From NCBI GenBank assembly GCA_009392195.1, contig VFGY01000021.1, positions 1 to 64,000 of the forward strand: a DNA stretch of 64,000 nucleotides. Reading direction: 5' to 3'. Source of the stretch: SAR202 cluster bacterium (GTDB lineage: Bacteria > Chloroflexota > Dehalococcoidia > Lucifugimonadales > OSU-TB39). The notes under the pieces are model-generated. The model was not told where the DNA came from. It did not search any database and saw only the letters and a program-made list of their open reading frames with translations. The position numbers and the translations under genes are program-made. This document shows positions 27,305 through 36,018 of the stretch, piece after piece; the stretch's first letter is position 1, and every line of letters begins with the position of its first letter.

Positions 27305-27565
27305 TTATCTTCTTATAGAAAGTTTATCAGTAATAGATTCATACTGAGATGTATCTTTATTATTAAGATAACGAAGAAGCTTTCTTCTTTTACCCACCAA
27401 CGTTAATAGACCTCTCTTGCTAGACTGGTCGTGCTTGTGGTGTCTAAGATGCTCTGTAAGTCCATTTATTCTTGAGGTAAGTATGGCAATCTGTACCTCA
27501 GTAGATCCATTATCATTTTCATTGGATTTAAATTCTTTAGCTACTTTTAACTTATCCACTGCCAT
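27305..27565 (-). CDS. rpsO: 30S ribosomal protein S15
   Basis: 86 residues with the S15 signatures [19 protein letters not shown] and [23 protein letters not shown]15 binds the central domain of 16S rRNA and starts platform assembly. An AAGGA Shine-Dalgarno precedes the ATG (minus strand). It is first in the leftward unit rpsO-pnp-dapB. In many bacteria S15 represses its own mRNA; no leader structure is evident here. Confidence 0.97.
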   Translation of the reverse strand: MAVDKLKVAKEFKSNENDNGSTEVQIAILTSRINGLTEHLRHHKHDQSSKRGLLTLVGKRRKLLRYLNNKDTSQYESITDKLSIRR

Positions 27566-27600
27566 TAATATTTTTTTCCTTTTTATGTTTTTCGTATTCC

Positions 27601-27630
27601 ATCATATCATATCTGGTTTAATTTACTCAA
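27601..27630 (-). promoter_or_regulatory. Candidate promoter for rpsO-pnp-dapB
   Basis: Read on the minus strand, TTGAGT (27630-27625) and TATGAT (27606-27601) are 18 bases apart, a plausible sigma-70-type pair. Transcription would start about 25 bases upstream of the rpsO ATG. Each element matches four or five of six consensus bases. Confidence 0.4.
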
Positions 27631-27647
27631 CGGAATTGTAATTGGCA

Positions 27648-27677
27648 TTTACGCTACTCAAATACGTATGATATACT
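27648..27677 (+). promoter_or_regulatory. Candidate promoter for the rpsB operon
   Basis: TTTACG (27648-27653) and TATACT (27672-27677), 18 bases apart, precede rpsB by about 95 bases. Matches to consensus are four and five of six. The short distance to the divergent rpsO promoter suggests shared control. Confidence 0.4.
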
Positions 27678-27770
27678 TCTTCAGTCTGGTTTATAGAAAT
27701 TCCTATATACGAGTTTTCAGACTATTTGCCTGAAAATGTTAAGAAAATTAAGGCGTGGTAATTAAATCAT

Positions 27771-28823
27771 ATGGTTCAAGAAACTGAAAAACAAAATGAA
27801 GTTGTAGAAAAAACCGAAAAGACTAATGTACGTACCAATGTATCGATGAAATCTTTGCTTGAGGCAGGGGTTCATTTTGGGCATCAGAGGAAATATTGGA
27901 ATCCTAAAATGGATCAATATATATATTCCCACCGAAATGGCATCCACATTGTTGATTTGCAGAAAACCGTAAAGTGTTTAGAAACTGCTAGAGAATTTGT
28001 TAAAAGTGTTGCAGCTACTGGTAAAAAGGTACTGATGGTTGGAACTAAGAAGCAAGCTCAAGAAGCTATAGAGCAAGAAGCGACTCGCGCAGGGGCATTT
28101 TATATAACGACTAGATGGCTTGGTGGAACTTTAACAAATTTCAGAACTATACAGAAACGTATAGATTACCTCGTTGAACTTGAAACTAAAAAAGAAAAAG
28201 GGGAATTCGAAGTATTACCCAAAAAAGAAGCCCTTAAAATGGAAGAAAAAATTACGAAACTAAACAGGTTTTTTGGTGGTATTAAAGACATGACCGAATT
28301 ACCTGGAGCATTGTTCGTAATTGATATAGGTAAAGAAGATATCGCAATATCCGAAGCAAGAAAAGTCGGGGTCCCAATTGTCGCATTAGTGGATACAAAT
28401 TGTGACCCAAGTTTGACTGACTGGCCAATTCCAGGCAATGATGATGCTATGAGATCAGTAAAATTAGTTGTTTCTACTATAGCTGACTCGGTGATTGAAG
28501 GCGTGGCTGAGTTTAATAATGTAGAATCAACGATGAATGAAGGTTCTGATCAGCATATCTCCGAACCTGCAGGGGTAGTTTCTGAACAAATACAAACAAC
28601 CGCTACTGGAAATGCTGGAGATACTGCTGCTGTTTCACAACAGTCAGAAGTGCAAAAACAAAATGAAACAGCACAAGCAGTTGATAAAATAGAAGCCTCC
28701 GCAGAGGTTGATGAACAAGTCGATACCGAAACTGCTGTAGAAACTCAACCAGAAAATTTAGAAAAACAAGATGAATCAACATCCGTAGATGAACCTTCAG
28801 ATATTGATTCAAAAAATAGTTAA
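27771..28823 (+). CDS. rpsB: 30S ribosomal protein S2 with long acidic C-terminal tail
   Basis: 350 residues against about 240 for most S2 proteins. The S2 core runs from about residue 22 ([22 protein letters not shown]) to about 235 ([21 protein letters not shown]), with [12 protein letters not shown] in the middle. In front is a charged 21-residue extension; behind is a tail of about 110 residues rich in Glu, Gln, Ser, Thr and Asp with no predicted fold. Such tails on S2 occur in several lineages and their role is unknown. It is the first gene of the long rightward operon with tsf, pyrH and frr. Confidence 0.96.
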   Translation: MVQETEKQNEVVEKTEKTNVRTNVSMKSLLEAGVHFGHQRKYWNPKMDQYIYSHRNGIHIVDLQKTVKCLETAREFVKSVAATGKKVLMVGTKKQAQEAIEQEATRAGAFYITTRWLGGTLTNFRTIQKRIDYLVELETKKEKGEFEVLPKKEALKMEEKITKLNRFFGGIKDMTELPGALFVIDIGKEDIAISEARKVGVPIVALVDTNCDPSLTDWPIPGNDDAMRSVKLVVSTIADSVIEGVAEFNNVESTMNEGSDQHISEPAGVVSEQIQTTATGNAGDTAAVSQQSEVQKQNETAQAVDKIEASAEVDEQVDTETAVETQPENLEKQDESTSVDEPSDIDSKNS

Positions 28824-28864
28824 CCAGATTTTTTGAGAAAAAGAATTGTGATGGAGAGTCTAAC

Positions 28865-29368
28865 TTGGAACCTCAATTAAGTGATATAAAAGAACTACGT
28901 GAATTGACTAGTGCAGGTATCATGGATTGTAAAAGTGCTTTGATTGAAGCCAATGGTGATATTGAGAAAGCGAAAGCAATTTTACATGAAAAGGGCCTAG
29001 CTTCAGTAGCAAAAAAGTCTTCTAGAGCAACTGAGGAAGGTATTGTTGCATCCTATATCCATGCAGGAGGTAGGATAGGGTCAATTGTAGAAGTTAATTG
29101 TGAAACTGATTTCGTCGCACGTACTGACGATTTTAAAAATCTTGCACATGATCTTGCGATGCAGGTAGCAGCGATGTCTCCCCAGTTTGTTTATTTAGAT
29201 GATGATTCAGATAGTGGTGAGGGAGATAATGAAGATTTATGTTTAGTAGAACAAAATTTCATCAAAGACCAAAGTATCAAAGTAAAGGATGTGGTTAGTG
29301 AAGTTGCTGCACGCGTTGGCGAAAATATCAGAATAAAAAGATTTAGTAGATTTTCTATAGGTGAGTGA
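28865..29368 (+). CDS. tsf: Elongation factor Ts, short form
   Basis: 167 residues, starting at TTG behind a GGAGAG Shine-Dalgarno. The N-terminal UBA-like module ([35 protein letters not shown]) and the EF-Tu-contacting [12 protein letters not shown] are intact, and a C-terminal helical piece ([18 protein letters not shown]) follows. The second core subdomain found in the 280-residue enterobacterial form is absent, as in the short Thermus-type EF-Ts. It recycles EF-Tu-GDP. It follows rpsB and overlaps the first possible start of pyrH. Confidence 0.94.
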   Translation: MEPQLSDIKELRELTSAGIMDCKSALIEANGDIEKAKAILHEKGLASVAKKSSRATEEGIVASYIHAGGRIGSIVEVNCETDFVARTDDFKNLAHDLAMQVAAMSPQFVYLDDDSDSGEGDNEDLCLVEQNFIKDQSIKVKDVVSEVAARVGENIRIKRFSRFSIGE

Positions 29369-29373
29369 TTTTC

Positions 29374-30111
29374 GTGCAAAGCGACCCCTCTAAATTTAAA
29401 AGAATACTTTTAAAATTGAGTGGCGAGTCATTTAAAGGCGATAAAGGATTTGGAATAGATCCAAACTCTGTAGGTTTTATGGCCGGAGAAATAAAAACCC
29501 TTGCAGATATGGGGATTGAAATTGGTGTTGTTGTTGGCGGAGGGAATATTTGGAGAGGTTCTGAAGCTGCTGCAAAAGGCATGGATAGAGCAACAGCAGA
29601 TTATGCCGGTATGTTAGCCACCGTGATTAATGCTCTTGCTTTACAGGATTCATTAGAAAATCAGTTTAATGTTTTAACTCGTACCCAGACAGCAATTGAT
29701 ATACAGCAGGTTGCTGAACCATATATACGCAGGAAGGCCATGAGGCATTTAGAAAAAGGTAGAGTGGTTATATTTGCTGCAGGAATCGGCAATCCTTATG
29801 TTACAACTGACACAGCTGCGGCTTTAAAAGCGATAGAGATCGAAGCACAGATTTTGATTATGGCTAAGCACGAAGTAGATGGAGTTTATTCTTCTGACCC
29901 AAATTTAGATTCAAATGCTACTAAATATGAGTTTCTGACTTATAGAGATGTAATTGATAAAAGATTAGAAGTTATGGATACTACCGCTATTTCTTTATGT
30001 ATGGATAATGAAGTACCTATAAAAGTATTTAATATGTTTGAAGCTGGAAATCTAAAGCGGCTAATCAATGGAGCACAAATAGGGTCGACGGTGGCTTCAA
30101 ATAATCAGTAA
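29374..30111 (+). CDS. pyrH: Uridylate kinase (UMP kinase)
   Basis: 245 residues from GTG 29374, which has AGGTGAG nine bases upstream; an in-frame GTG at 29365 overlaps the tsf stop by four bases and is also possible. Signatures: [38 protein letters not shown] and the late [13 protein letters not shown] with IPIKVF-type ending (VPIKVFNMF). PyrH makes UDP from UMP as a GTP-activated hexamer. It is the third gene of the rpsB operon, the usual bacterial position. Confidence 0.96.
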   Translation: MQSDPSKFKRILLKLSGESFKGDKGFGIDPNSVGFMAGEIKTLADMGIEIGVVVGGGNIWRGSEAAAKGMDRATADYAGMLATVINALALQDSLENQFNVLTRTQTAIDIQQVAEPYIRRKAMRHLEKGRVVIFAAGIGNPYVTTDTAAALKAIEIEAQILIMAKHEVDGVYSSDPNLDSNATKYEFLTYRDVIDKRLEVMDTTAISLCMDNEVPIKVFNMFEAGNLKRLINGAQIGSTVASNNQ

Positions 30112-30216
30112 ATTTGCTAATTTTTGTTAATTTGATTAGTCTAGATTGAAATATTTTGGGCTATTTTATTCAATTGATTCTTTATAAGATAGATCATATA
30201 ACGGAAGGTTTATAGT

Positions 30217-30780
30217 ATGCCAGATAACCAAACGCTTTTAACTCAAGCCAAAACAAACATGAATAAATCCTTAGAGGCATTCAATAGAGATTTGGGTTCT
30301 ATCAGGACAGGACGTGCCACAACTCAATTGATTGATAATATTAGGGTGGATTATTACGGATCAATGTTGCCTGTTAACCAAGTCGCATCTGTATCTTTAG
30401 GTGATTCTCAAACTGTCATAATTGAACCTTGGGACAAACAAATCATTATAGATTTGGAAAAGGAAATATTGAAATCTGATTTGGGATTAAGCCCGCAAAA
30501 TGACGGTTCCTTGATTAGGCTCACGGTGCCACCATTGACTGAAGAAAGACGAAGAGATTTGGTGAAAGTTTTGTCGAAGCGAGCTGAAGAAGGAAATGTA
30601 GCTATTCGTAATATTAGAAGATCAATCATCAATGAACTAAGGACTTTGGAGAAAGATAAAGAAATTTCTCAGGATGATATGAAAAGAGCTTCAAAAGACT
30701 TGCAGGATATAACAGACGAATTTATAGAAAAGATAAGTGAATTGTCCAAAGTTAAAGAAAAAGAAATAATGACCACTTGA
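30217..30780 (+). CDS. frr: Ribosome recycling factor
   Basis: 187 residues, the usual length. Signatures: LGSIRTGRATTQLID, the domain II strand PVNQVASVSLGD, and LTEERRRDLVKVLSKRAEEGNVAIRNIRR. With EF-G it splits the post-termination ribosome. An ACGGAAGG Shine-Dalgarno lies before the ATG; 105 bases separate it from pyrH. It is followed 33 bases on by uppS. Confidence 0.97.
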   Translation: MPDNQTLLTQAKTNMNKSLEAFNRDLGSIRTGRATTQLIDNIRVDYYGSMLPVNQVASVSLGDSQTVIIEPWDKQIIIDLEKEILKSDLGLSPQNDGSLIRLTVPPLTEERRRDLVKVLSKRAEEGNVAIRNIRRSIINELRTLEKDKEISQDDMKRASKDLQDITDEFIEKISELSKVKEKEIMTT

Positions 30781-30813
30781 AGTATCACTGGATCTTTATT
30801 GAGCTTTCAGACG

Positions 30814-31536
30814 ATGTCAATTAATAACGCCGAAGATAATACAACAATTGAAAAGATACCTTCTCATGTAGCTATAATCATGGATGGTAATGGACGATGG
30901 GCTTCTCAAAAAGGGTTACCTAGGAATCAAGGCCATGAAGCTGGCACAAAAAATTTGAGACGGGTTATCAAGTGTTTTGCTAAATATAAAATCAAATACC
31001 TAACCCTTTACGCTTTTTCTACAGAGAATTGGTTGAGGCCTGAGACTGAAGTTAACATGCTTTTTGATTTACTTGCGCAATCTATTGTTGAAGAAACCCC
31101 TAAATTACATTCAGATGGAGTGCAGATTAGGCATATAGGTAGACTGGATTCAATTCCTAAGGAACTAGGCAAATCGATTGAAGAGTCGATTGAATTAACA
31201 AAATCAAACCAAACAATGATTTTGACTATAGCATTTAATTACGGTGGAAGAACAGAAATAATTGATGCTATAAAGAATATTGTCAAGGAAAAAATTGACC
31301 CTGACAATATAAATGAAGGGACATTTTCGAACTACTTATATGATAAGAAATTACCTGATCCAGATCTGATAATTAGGACAGCCGGTGAAATGAGGATTAG
31401 TAATTTTTTGATTTGGCAATCAGCTTATTCTGAATATTATTCAAGCCCTGTTTTATGGCCGGATTTTGACGACATAGAAATAAAAAATGCTTTGTATTCT
31501 TATAGTAATAGACATAGGAAATATGGAACAATTTAG
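30814..31536 (+). CDS. uppS: Isoprenyl transferase (undecaprenyl diphosphate synthase)
   Basis: About 240 residues; I choose ATG 30814 over TTG 30799, though the sequence decides little. Signatures: VAIIMDGNGRWA with the catalytic Asp, GHEAGTKNLRRVI, LTLYAFSTENW, and DLIIRTAGEMRISNFLIWQSAYSE. It condenses isopentenyl diphosphate in cis to make the lipid carrier for cell-wall sugars. The usual RTSGE loop reads RTAGE. It is followed by cdsA and dxr, a very common order. Confidence 0.95.
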   Translation: MSINNAEDNTTIEKIPSHVAIIMDGNGRWASQKGLPRNQGHEAGTKNLRRVIKCFAKYKIKYLTLYAFSTENWLRPETEVNMLFDLLAQSIVEETPKLHSDGVQIRHIGRLDSIPKELGKSIEESIELTKSNQTMILTIAFNYGGRTEIIDAIKNIVKEKIDPDNINEGTFSNYLYDKKLPDPDLIIRTAGEMRISNFLIWQSAYSEYYSSPVLWPDFDDIEIKNALYSYSNRHRKYGTI

Positions 31537-31563
31537 TTGGGAAATACTGGCTGGATATAGCAT

Positions 31564-32385
31564 ATGAAATCAAGAATAGCCACTGCTTCAATAGGAATAC
31601 CAATCCTAGCTGGAGTTATTTTTGTTGGTGGGATATGGTTCTCAATATCAGTTTTGCTTTTGGCTGTAATTGGAACTTTAGAATTAAATAAATTATTGAA
31701 CAACATAGGATTGAAGACTTCAAAGGTAATGTTTTTGATTTCCGTATGTTCGATAGTGATATTAAGTCATTTTCTTACAATCGAAAAATACGATGAATAT
31801 CATTTACTCACCTTGATAATCGTATTGGTAACTATTCCCTTGGTGTGGCAAATTCAACGCTTTAAATCGGGAACAAGTATCGTAGATTGGGTTGCTACAT
31901 ACTTTATGGTTATTTGCTTTGGAGGTGGATTGGCGCATGGTATTTTGTTGATAAACCTTGATAATGGTGTTTACTTGGCTTGTTGGTTGGTATCGGTTGT
32001 AATGGCTTCAGATATGGCGGCGTTTTTTGTTGGTAGGAGGTTTGGTAAACATAAATTGGCACCGAATATTAGCCCAATGAAAACAGTAGAAGGTGCTATT
32101 GCTGGAGTTGTAGGAGCAATTTTAATCAGCTTAGCAATATACTATATCTTTACCAAACTAGAAATAATGGATTTGAATTTCTCGATTATTACTGCAGTAA
32201 TAGGAGGATTATTGGTTGGGTCTATAGGGATAATTGGAGATTTAGGAGAATCTAAATTAAAGCGAATGGCTGGAGTTAAAGATGCAGGTACTGTTTTTCC
32301 TGGACATGGTGGAGTTTTGGATAGATTAGATTCAGTTTTATTTAATTTGCCAATCGCTTATTATGGGGTTGTGTGGATAAGTTAG
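31564..32385 (+). CDS. cdsA: Phosphatidate cytidylyltransferase
   Basis: 273 residues with about eight hydrophobic segments. The C-terminal CdsA signature is complete: ESKLKRMAGVKDAGTVFPGHGGVLDRLDS. ISPMKTVEGAIAG is also typical. It makes CDP-diacylglycerol from phosphatidate and CTP at the membrane, the branch point of phospholipid synthesis. Its stop overlaps the start region of dxr, which points to translational coupling. Confidence 0.95.
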   Translation: MKSRIATASIGIPILAGVIFVGGIWFSISVLLLAVIGTLELNKLLNNIGLKTSKVMFLISVCSIVILSHFLTIEKYDEYHLLTLIIVLVTIPLVWQIQRFKSGTSIVDWVATYFMVICFGGGLAHGILLINLDNGVYLACWLVSVVMASDMAAFFVGRRFGKHKLAPNISPMKTVEGAIAGVVGAILISLAIYYIFTKLEIMDLNFSIITAVIGGLLVGSIGIIGDLGESKLKRMAGVKDAGTVFPGHGGVLDRLDSVLFNLPIAYYGVVWIS

Positions 32386-33512
32386 TGAAAAATTTAGTCA
32401 TCATAGGTTCAACCGGTTCAGTTGGGACTCAAACCTTGGATGTAGTACGTTCTTTTCCTGATGACTTCAGGGTAGTGGGGCTAATCGCAGGAAAGAATTT
32501 TGAATTATTGGAACAACAAGTTGTTGAATTTAAACCTAAATGGATTTATAGCAATTGTACCCAAAAGCAAAAACTCAAATTATATTCATATGGATGTTTT
32601 GAAAAACCGATAGAAGAGATTGTAGCTTTACCATCAGTTGATTTGATTGTTACTGCAACCTCAGGGGATATAGCTTTGGTGCCCACATTAATAGCTATAA
32701 ACAATAAAAAAAATATTGCGTTGGCTAATAAAGAATCAATCGTTATAGCAGGCAAAGAACTTGTGTCAAAGGCGAAACAAAATAAAGTAGATATATTCCC
32801 TCTGGATAGCGAACCGAACGCTATATGGCAATGTTTAAAAGGTGAAGAAAAAGCAATTAGCAAGTTAATTATTACCGCTTCTGGCGGCGCACTTAGAGAT
32901 TTTCCTTTGGAAACATTATCTGATGTAACGCCAGAGCAAGCGTTGAATCATCCAACTTGGAAAATGGGTGACAAAATCACTGTTGATTCGGCTACTTTAA
33001 TGAATAAAGCTTTTGAAGTGATAGAAGCACATTATCTGTTTGATATACCATGGGAAGATATTGAGGTCCTAATCCATACAGAAAGTCTTATACATTCAAT
33101 GGTTGAATTTGTTGATGGTTCGATTAAAGCAGAAATTGGTAAGCCCGATATGAGAATGCCAATCCAATATTCTTTGTTACATCCTATCCGTAAATTTAAC
33201 CCGAAAGTTTCCAAAGTTAACTTAATTGATGTCGGTAAATTATCATTTGCAGAATTGGACTTGAATCGATATCCATGTTTTGTTTTAGGTATTGAATATG
33301 GAAAAAAAGGAGGTACTTGGCCAGCTGTATTATCAGGCGCAGATCAAATGGCAGTTGAATTATTTTTATCAGGAAAAATAAAGTACACTGAAATATGTGA
33401 GATTATAAGGAATGCTACTAAGAGCCACATAGCAGTATCAAACCCGGACGTTTATCAAGCCTTGGAAGCAGCAAATTGGGCAAAAAAACAGGTAGAGGAT
33501 TTAGTTAAGTAA
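32373..33512 (+). CDS. dxr: 1-deoxy-D-xylulose 5-phosphate reductoisomerase
   Basis: 379 residues from GTG 32373, 13 bases inside cdsA; GTG 32385, overlapping the cdsA stop by one base, is also possible and gives a more usual N-terminus (VKNLVIIGSTGSVG). Signatures: GSTGSVGTQTLD for NADPH, ALANKESIV, FPLDSEPNAIWQ, SGGALRDFP, NHPTWKMGDKITVDSATLMNKAFE. It commits carbon to the MEP isoprenoid pathway; ispG lies two genes downstream and uppS uses the product. Confidence 0.96.
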   Translation: MDKLVKNLVIIGSTGSVGTQTLDVVRSFPDDFRVVGLIAGKNFELLEQQVVEFKPKWIYSNCTQKQKLKLYSYGCFEKPIEEIVALPSVDLIVTATSGDIALVPTLIAINNKKNIALANKESIVIAGKELVSKAKQNKVDIFPLDSEPNAIWQCLKGEEKAISKLIITASGGALRDFPLETLSDVTPEQALNHPTWKMGDKITVDSATLMNKAFEVIEAHYLFDIPWEDIEVLIHTESLIHSMVEFVDGSIKAEIGKPDMRMPIQYSLLHPIRKFNPKVSKVNLIDVGKLSFAELDLNRYPCFVLGIEYGKKGGTWPAVLSGADQMAVELFLSGKIKYTEICEIIRNATKSHIAVSNPDVYQALEAANWAKKQVEDLVK

Positions 33513-33514
33513 TT

Positions 33515-34822
33515 ATGTTTGAATTTATGAATTGGTTGATAATTATTCCTGTTTTGGCATTTTTGATTTTTGTACATGAATTAGGTCATTTTGCCACAGC
33601 AAAACTGTTTAAAATAAAAGTTTTAGAATTTGGATTTGGATTTCCTCCAAGAATATTTGGGTATACATATAAAGGTACTATTTATTCTGTAAACCTTATT
33701 CCAGTCGGAGGCTTTGTTAAAATGGCCGGGGAAAAAGAATTCGAAGGACCAGGTAGCTTCAGTTCTGCTAATCCTTTTCAGAGATTGGTTGTGTTGATAG
33801 CTGGTTCTTTCATGAATCTTGTTATTCCATTTTTGATATTTATGATTTCTTTTATGATGCCACATCAATCTTTGGCGGGAGGAGAAGTAATTATTAATGC
33901 TGTTGTACCAGGCTCTCCTGCTTTTGATGCCGGCATCGAAACTGGAGATGTAATTGTTAAAGTAAACGACGAGAGAATTAATGATTTAAACCAATTATTA
34001 AAAATAATTAATGACAATCTGGGGCAAGAAACAGACATTACATTGAAGAAAAATACCATGGTGGCAGGTTTGAATTCTGAAAGAAATGAAGGGATGGTAT
34101 TAGAAAATATTAGTCTGATACCTAGAAAAAACCCTCCTGTACTTGATGTTGTTGAAGAAGTAACGGATCAGACCGCAAAATTTGTTGATTTAAATTCGGA
34201 ATTTGAATTGAAATTGCAAAAAGATGGGTCTTTTAGTTATGATTCTTCTTCCAAAATAGCAGATAAAGCGTTAGTAGGAGACAAGCAAATATCAGTTAAA
34301 GCAGCTAAAACCTATGACGCTACTTTTGAAGCAGGAGATAAATTGAATCAAGGTTCTATTGGAATCTTGATAGGAATATCTAATCCAAGGTTTGTATCCC
34401 AACAATCATCATTTTTTGATTCAATCACTCAGTCTTATAGTACGATAACTGGTATATTTGTATTAACTTGGGAAAGTTTATCTCAGGCTGTTTCCTCTAG
34501 GTCCAACCCTGGTTTTGTAGGTCCCATTGGAATGGCACAAATAACTGCTGAGGGCGTTTCTAGAATGGGCCCCAGTTGGATTTTTCAACTAGCGGCATTT
34601 ATTAGTTTGAATTTAGCGATTGTTAATATGTTGCCTATTCCAGCTTTAGATGGTGGAAGGGTTTTATTTATCATTGTAGAATTGGTGAGAGGTGGGAGAA
34701 AGGTATCTGAAAAAATTGAAAACGCAGCCCATATTGTAGGGTTTTTGGCTTTGATGGGGCTGATTTTATTAATGAGTTTTGTTGATATCACTAGGATTAT
34801 AAGTGGGGAGAGTCTCTTTTAG
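33515..34822 (+). CDS. rseP: Site-2 (RIP) zinc metalloprotease RseP
   Basis: 435 residues. The membrane-embedded zinc site HELGH is at 21-25, followed by the GFGFPPRIFG and VGGFVKMAGE blocks. A PDZ domain (INAVVPGSPAFDAGIETGDVIVKVND) follows, then the third ligand region PIPALDGGRVLF. About 100 residues are inserted after the PDZ domain. It cuts membrane proteins such as anti-sigma factors or signal-peptide remnants. Between dxr and ispG is its normal place in many bacteria. Confidence 0.94.
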   Translation: MFEFMNWLIIIPVLAFLIFVHELGHFATAKLFKIKVLEFGFGFPPRIFGYTYKGTIYSVNLIPVGGFVKMAGEKEFEGPGSFSSANPFQRLVVLIAGSFMNLVIPFLIFMISFMMPHQSLAGGEVIINAVVPGSPAFDAGIETGDVIVKVNDERINDLNQLLKIINDNLGQETDITLKKNTMVAGLNSERNEGMVLENISLIPRKNPPVLDVVEEVTDQTAKFVDLNSEFELKLQKDGSFSYDSSSKIADKALVGDKQISVKAAKTYDATFEAGDKLNQGSIGILIGISNPRFVSQQSSFFDSITQSYSTITGIFVLTWESLSQAVSSRSNPGFVGPIGMAQITAEGVSRMGPSWIFQLAAFISLNLAIVNMLPIPALDGGRVLFIIVELVRGGRKVSEKIENAAHIVGFLALMGLILLMSFVDITRIISGESLF

Positions 34823-34829
34823 ATTGAAA

Positions 34830-35969
34830 ATGTTCAAAAGGCGTGTAACTAGTCAAATAAAAATCGGGAATGTTTCAATAGGTGGTAATGCACCGATATC
34901 TGTTCAGTCAATGACTAAGACGGATACTCGTAATGTAAAGGCGACCGTAGAACAGATAGATGCTATTGCTGAAGCGGGTGGAGATATTGTTAGGTGTGCT
35001 GTTCCAGATATGGAAGCAGCTGTGGCGCTAAAAGACATAGTGAAACAAAGTAAATTACCCGTAGTCGCTGATATCCATTTCCATTATAAATTGGCTCTTG
35101 AATCCCTGAAAAATGGTGTTGATTGTTTGAGGTTAAATCCAGGAAACATAAGAGATAAATCTAAGGTTCAGGAAATAGTTAAAGAAGCAAAAATAAGGAA
35201 AGTGCCGATAAGAATAGGGGTGAATTTTGGTAGTCTCCCCCCAGTGGGTAAAATCGGTGTTTTTGGTGGTTTATCCCGACATACCGATAAGGTTAATGAG
35301 TTACCAAAGCCCTCTGAAGCTAAGGACGGAGAATATACTGTTGTAGACCATATGGTAGACACCGGATTATGGGAAATTGGGATTTTGGAAGATCTTGATT
35401 TTGACTTGATAAAAATATCTCTCAAAGCTTTTGATATTGATACAACCATACGGGCTTACAAGAAAATGGCTGAATTGGTCCCATATCCTTTTCATTTAGG
35501 TATTACAGAAGCTGGTACGGCTAAAGCAGGAAGTATACGAAGTGCTATTGGAATAGGAAGTCTGTTGTATCAAGGAATAGGAGATACAATTAGAGTATCA
35601 TTAAGTGCGCCACCTGAAGAGGAAATTATAGTCGGTACCGAGATTCTTAAATCTTTGGACATGAAAAAAGATGGTGTGACTTTGATTGCTTGTCCTAGTT
35701 GTGGAAGAGCAGACGTAGACGTGGTAAAGCTTTCAAATCAGGTTGACGAGTTGTTGAAAAAAATTGATACGCCAATCAAAGTAGCTGTGATGGGTTGTGA
35801 AGTTAATGGCCCTGGTGAAGCCAAGGATGCTGATGTAGGTATTGCTGCTGGAGCGGGTAGAGCTATAATTTTCACGAAAGGTCAGAAATCAAAAATAGTG
35901 GATGAAAGTGAAATGCTTCCAGCATTGATGCAAGAAATCGATAAATTAGAAAAAGAATTGTCCAAATAA
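34830..35969 (+). CDS. ispG: 4-hydroxy-3-methylbut-2-en-1-yl diphosphate synthase
   Basis: About 379 residues from ATG 34830, chosen because relatives begin with an (M)xKRRxS-type sequence; a GTG at 34803 inside rseP is an alternative. Signatures: APISVQSMTKTDTRN, VADIHFHYKLAL, LRLNPGNI, RIGVNFGSL and, for the [4Fe-4S] cluster, ACPSCGRADVD (CxxC) with GCEVNGPGEAKDADVG. It reduces the cyclic MEP intermediate to HMBPP and needs ferredoxin or flavodoxin. Together with dxr it shows that isoprenoids come from the MEP pathway. Confidence 0.95.
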   Translation: MFKRRVTSQIKIGNVSIGGNAPISVQSMTKTDTRNVKATVEQIDAIAEAGGDIVRCAVPDMEAAVALKDIVKQSKLPVVADIHFHYKLALESLKNGVDCLRLNPGNIRDKSKVQEIVKEAKIRKVPIRIGVNFGSLPPVGKIGVFGGLSRHTDKVNELPKPSEAKDGEYTVVDHMVDTGLWEIGILEDLDFDLIKISLKAFDIDTTIRAYKKMAELVPYPFHLGITEAGTAKAGSIRSAIGIGSLLYQGIGDTIRVSLSAPPEEEIIVGTEILKSLDMKKDGVTLIACPSCGRADVDVVKLSNQVDELLKKIDTPIKVAVMGCEVNGPGEAKDADVGIAAGAGRAIIFTKGQKSKIVDESEMLPALMQEIDKLEKELSK

Positions 35970-36002
35970 GTATGATGAGTTTGGACTAAATAAATTTGGA
36001 TT

Positions 36003-36011
36003 AAGGTGGAG
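36003..36011 (+). promoter_or_regulatory. Shine-Dalgarno that points to a non-standard ATT start for proS
   Basis: AAGGTGGAG at 36003-36011 is a strong ribosome-binding site. It is seven bases from ATT at 36019 but 22 bases from the first standard start, TTG 36034. Reading from the ATT gives (M)RISKLFGKTLRDD, like the N-terminus of bacterial ProS. Confidence 0.6.
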
Positions 36012-36018
36012 TAAAAAA

